Assembly (NCBI GenBank): GCA_910575605.1
Contig: CAJTEW010000027.1
Coordinates: 1-37,501, forward strand
Length of the DNA: 37,501 nt
Direction of reading: 5' to 3'
DNA from: Lachnospiraceae bacterium
Lineage (GTDB): Bacteria; Bacillota; Clostridia; Lachnospirales; Lachnospiraceae
Within the stretch, counting starts at the first letter, position 1, and every line of letters starts with the position of its first letter. Position numbers and translations under genes: made by a program. The notes beneath the pieces were generated by a model, which was not told the origin of the DNA, searched no databases, and was given only the letters and a program-made list of their open reading frames with translations. Below, piece after piece: positions 32,178 to 37,501 of the stretch.

Positions 32178-33846
32178 GAGGATTGTATCCATAACGTTCA
32201 ATAAATTCAGCTCTGCGTCCAGAAATTTTAGATTTTTTAGACGGCAGAATAAGTTTATTTATAAGATCAAAATTATGATTTTGTTCATATAATGTTTTTA
32301 ATTGCAAAATTAGTGGACCTGAAGACATTATATTTGAATATAATGACAATTGAATTAACCTTTCAACCGGAAACAATATTAATAAATTGTTATATAGATT
32401 AAAATTCTGTTTACCTGCAATTGCCAATAAATTTGTCACATAGCAAGCCGATAAGTATGGAAGTTCGTCTCCCATGCTGTCAAAAATTTGTCGCATGTTA
32501 AATATAATATTTTCTTCACTTACTTTTTTTAATGAATATGACTCTGCTATTAAAATATTAACTTGAATAGCTAAACGTTGAACAGTTCTGTCTTCTTTTC
32601 GTGCTAGTTCATAGCCTTTATTGAAATTTTCAAGTGCATCATTGGGATTTCCTGCAAGAAGATATGCAACTCCAGTATTGTTATATATATGAGAAATACC
32701 GACTAAGCCATGAACGTCGTTTATGGCTTTTTCCGATAAAGCTTTAAATTGTCTGGGACGCACTTTATTTGAATTAAACTGTAAAATGAGCGCATTATTT
32801 TCACAGTATATGGCATGATCCATCATTCCGTTTTGAGTAAATATATCTTGGGCTTTTTGTAATAATGGAACTTGATCTAATTCATTTTCTTGTGGTAAGA
32901 AATACGCATATCTATATACATGAGCTAAAAGAATATCATTATTCAATTCTTTAGCAATTGTAAGTGCATCTAAAATATCTTGATTACCAGAATCATTACA
33001 AAATACACGATTCAATTTTGCTAAACACAAAAAACTATTTGAAAGATATAAAGACTTTTCATTACATTGGGTGTTGTTGCTCAAATCATTTATAATAATA
33101 TCAAGGTCGGTCTTACAACTTTCTTTTTCATCAAATAACAACTTTGATCTTATTTTAAACATCAATGGTGAATAAAAACTTATAATGGATTCTTTACGTA
33201 ATTCTTCTGAAAGTAATATTTCTCTTTGTGTATGAGAACAGGTGCTAAAGCACTGAGTAGCAAACATATCAATAAATAATTCTATATCATCTGCTCCACT
33301 ATTAATTACTTTATATATTGTTGACTCTCCATTATTGCGTATGAATTTAATATTCATTCCATTCGGACAAAATTGTAAAAGCTCCTTTGCACGTTCAAAA
33401 TTATTATCCTTTAATATTATTATAATAGTAGGTTGAAGTATACTATGTTGATGCAGGCATACTAACTGACTAAGTCGTTTTTTTGAAATACCATCTTCTT
33501 GAATGATAATTGGATCAATTACTTCAGGGCCTACTGCTTGATGATTATAAGTAGTAAACGTTTGTGACATTATTAAAACAATTTCATCTAATGCAGCTCT
33601 TTTTTGATTTAATAATAAATTTGTAATAAGGTTCTTTAAATTAGGTGCATTCTTTCCAAGCCAATTTGTAATTTTAGCCAAAAATTTATTAATTTCAACT
33701 TCTGTAGATATGAAGTTCTCCTTTCCTTTGAAAGAGTTGAAAAATTTTCGTCCTCTGTCATTGGCAAACCTTTGTTCTACCACATAAATTGTAAATGCTT
33801 CTTGATGCTCGTTAAATAGTTCTTCTGTATCTATAAAATTTTCCAT
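32155..33846 (-). CDS. Large TPR-containing protein of unknown function
   Basis: The 563-residue protein is mostly helical. The clearest tetratricopeptide unit is HIYNNTGVAYLLAGNPNDAL followed by ENFNKGYELARKE (about 385-420), with degenerate repeats before and after. The N-terminal 200 residues have no recognised domain; there is no helix-turn-helix and no signal peptide. GGAGG lies 4 bases before the ATG. It converges on the ATP-grasp gene and carries the same 41-bp sequence upstream as the glycosyltransferase gene, so the two transcripts may share a regulator. A scaffold or peptide-sensing role is possible; none is shown. Confidence 0.6.
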   Translation of the reverse strand: MENFIDTEELFNEHQEAFTIYVVEQRFANDRGRKFFNSFKGKENFISTEVEINKFLAKITNWLGKNAPNLKNLITNLLLNQKRAALDEIVLIMSQTFTTYNHQAVGPEVIDPIIIQEDGISKKRLSQLVCLHQHSILQPTIIIILKDNNFERAKELLQFCPNGMNIKFIRNNGESTIYKVINSGADDIELFIDMFATQCFSTCSHTQREILLSEELRKESIISFYSPLMFKIRSKLLFDEKESCKTDLDIIINDLSNNTQCNEKSLYLSNSFLCLAKLNRVFCNDSGNQDILDALTIAKELNNDILLAHVYRYAYFLPQENELDQVPLLQKAQDIFTQNGMMDHAIYCENNALILQFNSNKVRPRQFKALSEKAINDVHGLVGISHIYNNTGVAYLLAGNPNDALENFNKGYELARKEDRTVQRLAIQVNILIAESYSLKKVSEENIIFNMRQIFDSMGDELPYLSACYVTNLLAIAGKQNFNLYNNLLILFPVERLIQLSLYSNIMSSGPLILQLKTLYEQNHNFDLINKLILPSKKSKISGRRAEFIERYGYNPLIFYVWI

Positions 33847-33917
33847 GCTTCCTCCGAATAGTATTAGGTAGCTTTCAAAATAATTTCATTTACTTCTAAT
33901 GTAAAATAACAGATAAC

Positions 33918-33958
33918 TAAGAATCCTCTTTATACAAGAGATAATACTTGATTATCCT
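33918..33958 (-). repeat. 41-bp inverted repeat, right copy
   Basis: Exact reverse complement of 30146-30186. It lies about 72 bases before the start of the TPR gene, on that gene's strand. Together the copies enclose the three-gene cassette. Confidence 0.9.
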
Positions 33959-34198
33959 CTGTTCGTACTCTCCCCCTTTTATTTTATACTAATTATACAA
34001 TTTTTTCCAGTATATGACAATTTTCTTACATCATATCCGTAGTTTGTTACATCACATTGTAAAAATATCTGGCACAGACGATATCTCTACAAGTTTGCTT
34101 CCGAATCTAATAACCGAAAGTCGATTTAGGGATTCCATTTTCCAAACACATCAATCTTTGCAGGACAGTCTGCTATTCATAAAAGCCTATCTGACCAA

Positions 34199-34447
34199 AT
34201 GTATGATTTTACCGATTGGGTCGGCAATTATCCTGAACTTCTGACTGATCCAGCAACCAGAGAGATATGCAAGGTTCATGCGTTTGCTATAACATTGGGC
34301 TTTAGCAGCCGCGTATGCACAGAGATCTTTCCTGATGAAAAACTTCCAAATTTTATTGCTGGCATTGTCCATGCTCTGGAATACTATAGAGCCGTTCCGA
34401 AAAATCTTGTTCCGAACAGCCTGAATACTGCAGTCTCTAAACGATAA
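34199..34447 (+). pseudogene. istA: IS21-family transposase (IstA) fragment
   Basis: The 82-codon frame reads MYDFTDWVGNYPELL, KVHAFAITLGFSSRVCTEIF, NFIAGIVHALEYYRAVPKNL and LVPNSLNTAVSKR. This is the central DDE-domain stretch of IS21 transposases (DWaG..., then rAfEyf.GvPk..VpDNLKtAV). One catalytic aspartate is replaced (VPNSLNTAV where VPDNLKTAV is usual). Sequence upstream (33959-34198) shows no further readable part in the same frame. The transposase is non-functional. Confidence 0.8.
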
Positions 34448-34499
34448 ATTAATCCTAAATTCAGCTTTTCATTTATGTTCCTACAAGGGAACTGGACAC

Positions 34500-34979
34500 A
34501 ACTGCGATTGAGTAGCTGGCAGTCTGCCATTGGATTAACGAAGGAAAGAACCTGCTGATTATCGGGATGCCAAACATGGGAAAACACACCTAAGCATTAC
34601 CTTGTGTATTTGCTCTTCGCTAGCTGAAAACAATACAATATATCCGAACAAACATGCTCATGTTCGAACTGGAGTAGGCCAGACAGAAGTCAACCTATCT
34701 GGAATACGTTACTGCGCTGTCCAAACTTGATCTGCCTGCAATCGATGACTTCGGTCTCATGGAATTGGCTCTGGATAAATGTCACGATCTTTTTGAAGTG
34801 ATCGACGGACGGGATGGATGCGGATCCACTATTATCATCTCACAGCTTCCGAGCAAGTCCATGGTTTGATCTGTTTCGGGAACATACCCATGTAGATATA
34901 TATCGTCCGTATTACCGATAAACGACATAGTTATCGTCTTGAAATGAATAGCATCAGTACGCGCGAAGCTGAGAAATAA
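34500..34979 (+). pseudogene. istB: IS21-family helper ATPase (IstB), frameshifted
   Basis: Readable parts in order: WINEGKNLLIIGMPNMGK, then a one-base loss inside Walker A. YLEYVTALSKLDLPAIDDFGL holds Walker B; it is followed by HDLFEVIDGRDGCGSTIIIS, QLPSK, and at the end RHSYRLEMNSISTREAEK before TAA at 34977-34979. Several stops and frameshifts separate them. It follows the IstA fragment in the usual IS21 order. The stretch 34980-35174 after it probably holds the decayed IS end and the promoter of the next gene. Confidence 0.85.
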
Positions 34980-35174
34980 GCATTTATCAGTAAAGGAGTG
35001 GTGCTCCGCACCGTTTAAAATGGGCTAAGTACATCGTTGGTGCGAAACATATGCCCCTTTTACAGGAATTTGCAATAAATCGTAACCTTATAATCGTTAA
35101 CTCGAATCTAAACATTGGATAATTTATAGTTATCCTTCATTTATACTGTTTAGTTAGAAAGAAGAGAGATACTT

Positions 35175-36608
35175 ATGCCATCTATCGCATTAAAAAAATT
35201 AAAAAAATATGGCTACAGCCGTCAAAACATCTCAGAATTTGAAAAAGATAATCGTACTATTCACAAAAAAAATTATAAAGGCATGTCTTTAAATCGCAGT
35301 ATTTTAGAGTATACCGAAATCAAAGAATGCAATTTTGATTTTGCATCCATTACAGGAAGTATCTATAGGGATTGCACATTTACAGATAATTCTATACATG
35401 AATCAGACTTTGAATTTTGTGAGTTTTCAAACTGCAATTTCCAAAACAAATCTCCCATTAATTGTTCCTACAATAATAGTAACTTTATAAATTCACGATT
35501 CTTTGACGTTACCTTTGATGCCTGCACTTTCACGAGCGCTTACTTCGAGAGATGTCAATTTAATGGCGGCGAGATAAAGTATTCAACTCTTGAAAATTCA
35601 GCATTTAAAGACTGTACATTCAACAATATGGATTTTCGTAATCTCAACATGGATTTTGTTGAGATTACCAGTCCACATATGAACTATGTTGTGCTGCCGA
35701 TGGCTCAGATACCTTTTATGTACGGCTGCATGAATTATTTGCTGGAAACAAAAGACGCTGTAAAAATTTCGAAAGGAAAAGATGCGGACATTTCTGTTCA
35801 TGAGTATTTTGAAAAGGTGATTCCTTTAATGAAAAAATACTTTGATGAATCGGGTCAATACTTCCCGTTGTCCAATATTTATATTGCACTAAAAGAGTAC
35901 GATTCGGCGATTCAGGCATTGAAGAAGGGATTGTCAATTGCTGTTGAAAACCGGGATTTCCGAATGCTGAAATATTACTGTTATCTGATTGCTAAGAGCG
36001 GTTGCTTCCAGCCAGATACATTACATATGTTTTATAACAATATCTGTCGGTTGAGTCCCCAGGGAAAAGGTTCGATGAATGAACTAAAAAACTATACCAG
36101 ACATATTGGGGAAATAAAAACGATTTTGTTCGAACAGACATCTATATCCAACTTGAATATGACGATACGATCAGATATTCAGTCAAAAAATATTTCGAAA
36201 TTGTCATATATTTTGGAATCAATATTTTCAATTTCGAAGACAGATATTGGATATGGCGTAAATCAAGTTGAAATACTTATTACAGAAAATTCGCCGCTTA
36301 TTATTGAATTACGAGTAGGCGGGGATGAAAATGGACTGGTTTGTCTGTTAATCGCGATGATGAAGTTATTGAATGTTGAAGAAAGGGCAAGTTTGTTCTT
36401 ACCTTATATTGACACGGATAACAATTGTATACAACAATTATATAAAACCGCGAAAGAATATAGCAGTATAATAAAGTCATATGCTGTAAATCTTACGCTT
36501 GCTGAATACTACCTTGGTAATTTTAGAAAAGATTGTTTTAAGGACATACCATGTTATTACCATAACAGTTCTGTTTGCAATACATCATATTCCGCATTAT
36601 TAACTTAA
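35175..36608 (+). CDS. Pentapeptide-repeat protein with helical C-terminal region
   Basis: The 477-residue protein has an N-terminal run of pentapeptide repeats (about 36-170), such as CNFDFASITGS, CTFTDNSIHES and CQFNGGEIKYS, predicted to form a right-handed beta helix. The middle (about 210-300) is helical and TPR-like (PLSNIYIALKEYDSAIQALK). The C-terminal part (about 310-477) has a segment ISKLSYILESIFSISKTDIG then a predicted strand VNQVEILITEN, with no family I know. There is no signal peptide. GAAAGAAGAG lies before the ATG. The next gene, 22 bases downstream, is a membrane protein. The pair lies just behind IS21 debris, a setting common for defence or effector pairs, but no such role is shown. 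Confidence 0.75.
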   Translation: MPSIALKKLKKYGYSRQNISEFEKDNRTIHKKNYKGMSLNRSILEYTEIKECNFDFASITGSIYRDCTFTDNSIHESDFEFCEFSNCNFQNKSPINCSYNNSNFINSRFFDVTFDACTFTSAYFERCQFNGGEIKYSTLENSAFKDCTFNNMDFRNLNMDFVEITSPHMNYVVLPMAQIPFMYGCMNYLLETKDAVKISKGKDADISVHEYFEKVIPLMKKYFDESGQYFPLSNIYIALKEYDSAIQALKKGLSIAVENRDFRMLKYYCYLIAKSGCFQPDTLHMFYNNICRLSPQGKGSMNELKNYTRHIGEIKTILFEQTSISNLNMTIRSDIQSKNISKLSYILESIFSISKTDIGYGVNQVEILITENSPLIIELRVGGDENGLVCLLIAMMKLLNVEERASLFLPYIDTDNNCIQQLYKTAKEYSSIIKSYAVNLTLAEYYLGNFRKDCFKDIPCYYHNSSVCNTSYSALLT

Positions 36609-36630
36609 AACCGATGGAAGGGAAAGATAA

Positions 36631-37392
36631 ATGACTGAATCATATTATATAATTCAAGGAGGTCTGTTTAGTCAGCCAGATCAGAATGCATTCACATATT
36701 ACCGTAGGCAAATCTGGCTACGTATAAAAAAGATATTTATTTATAGCATTATTTTTTTAATAAGTTGTATAGTAACAGGTAATATATTTTTGAACTGTAT
36801 TTCAGTTAAGGTGTCGGCAGAAGGAACTTCTATTATTAACTTAAATGAATGTATTTCACTGGGATCTATTTTTGCTACTTTTGGTTCCGCTGTTATATCG
36901 TTTCTTTCATTGACATCTGCCCATCAGATATCTGAATTTCAGGAAAAAGTAGACGTCCTCGCCGGAGAATTTACAAAGCAGGGGATTCCAAACTGGAAAC
37001 GGTGGGGATTTTTGCCAAGATTCAGTCGAAAACGTTCAAATAATGGAAAATATCAATATTTTATATTAAGAAATGCTATACTTGCATTTGAACTGAAGAA
37101 TGAAGAAATGAAAATCCAAATTCCATCTGTAGAGCAAGATTTCAAGGATTTACCCGTTTCCAGCAGCTATTATAAACTATGCGGGAAACGGAAATCCTAT
37201 TTGAAATATGTTCAAGAGAATAATTGTTTGGGTGACCTTGCCATATGGGATTGCCTCGTGTCTCTTTACAGAAATATTATTTTATATAAACTGAGTCAGG
37301 TAGGTGTCTGGATTGGGACATCATTTATCATAAATAGTATTATATATGCATTCTTCTATACGAAAATTTACTATATGATATGGACCTGTTGA
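36631..37392 (+). CDS. Three-helix membrane protein of unknown function
   Basis: The 253-residue protein has predicted membrane helices at about 34-56 (IFIYSIIFLISCIVTGNIFL), 75-96 (CISLGSIFATFGSAVISFLS) and 222-247 (VGVWIGTSFIINSIIYAFFY). A soluble domain of about 120 residues lies between helices 2 and 3, beginning ISEFQEKVDVLAGEF and containing KRWGFLPRFSRKRSN. No domain is recognised. GGGAAAG precedes the ATG. Close spacing to the pentapeptide-repeat gene suggests one operon and a shared job at the membrane. Confidence 0.7.
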   Translation: MTESYYIIQGGLFSQPDQNAFTYYRRQIWLRIKKIFIYSIIFLISCIVTGNIFLNCISVKVSAEGTSIINLNECISLGSIFATFGSAVISFLSLTSAHQISEFQEKVDVLAGEFTKQGIPNWKRWGFLPRFSRKRSNNGKYQYFILRNAILAFELKNEEMKIQIPSVEQDFKDLPVSSSYYKLCGKRKSYLKYVQENNCLGDLAIWDCLVSLYRNIILYKLSQVGVWIGTSFIINSIIYAFFYTKIYYMIWTC

Positions 37393-37447
37393 CAAACTCC
37401 CTTTTCCAGATCCGATTTTATATACCATCTTATGAAATGTTATAAAC

Positions 37448-37490
37448 AGGCTGGTAAATTCAGTTTTTACACCGCTTTTACCAGTCTCTT
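37448..37490 (+). terminator. Probable terminator at the end of the pair
   Basis: AGGCTGGTAAA (37448-37458) pairs with TTTACCAGTCT (37477-37487), one G-T pair; the T run after it is short and broken, so it may be weak. Confidence 0.5.
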
Positions 37491-37501
37491 TAGATTTAAT
37501 G

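Overview
The window looks like chromosome from a Lachnospiraceae-type Firmicute (gut Clostridia). The signs are moderate to low GC, AGGAGG ribosome-binding sites, a Firmicute galK-galT pair with the long GalT2-type transferase, Tn4451/TndX-type serine-recombinase genes, and Tn916-type integrase debris. This assignment is inference from gene content; no marker gene is present.

Left part (about 1-12.4 kb) is ordinary chromosome. It holds tRNA-Arg(ACG) with a consensus promoter, a PdxK-type pyridoxal kinase, an AraC-family regulator divergent from galK-galT, tRNA-Ser(CGA), a structured intergenic segment that may be a small RNA, a rightward group of isoaspartyl dipeptidase, two-repeat DUF1538 membrane protein and P-II-like protein, and a leftward larB-larC-larE operon for the nickel-pincer nucleotide cofactor (no larA here). 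Long perfect palindromes sharing a GGGACGG core sit at the 3' ends of pdxK/araC, galT and tRNA-Ser.

From about 12.4 to 13.5 kb lies a small module: a membrane-anchored XRE regulator with twin 25-bp operator-like repeats and a 39-codon membrane-peptide gene. From about 13.53 to 24.44 kb is an integrated large-serine-recombinase element. Its ends are an imperfect inverted repeat of about 32 bp that I found by comparing both sides. Its cargo is a redox operon: LysR, MerR, three flavodoxin-like proteins (two of them lipoproteins), aldo/keto reductase, a carboxymuconolactone-decarboxylase/cupin protein and a DUF4405-like membrane protein. Behind the cargo come a stand-alone winged helix, a Cys-rich VLP protein, a RepA-like protein, TnpW and the recombinase. 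No relaxase gene is visible.

The right part (about 25.3-37.5 kb) is a mosaic island. It starts at a 3' fragment of tRNA-Leu(TAA), the kind of scar a tyrosine integrase leaves. It continues with two plasmid/phage-like genes and an intact tyrosine recombinase, a HEPN-like gene between short repeats, and a decayed Tn916-type integrase. Next is an AT-rich three-gene cassette (GT2 glycosyltransferase, ATP-grasp ligase-like protein, TPR protein) bounded by a perfect 41-bp inverted repeat. The island continues with an IS21 (istA/istB) remnant and ends with a pentapeptide-repeat protein followed by a three-helix membrane protein. The best candidates for an undescribed system are the 41-bp-repeat cassette, the pentapeptide/membrane pair, and the XRE plus micropeptide module.
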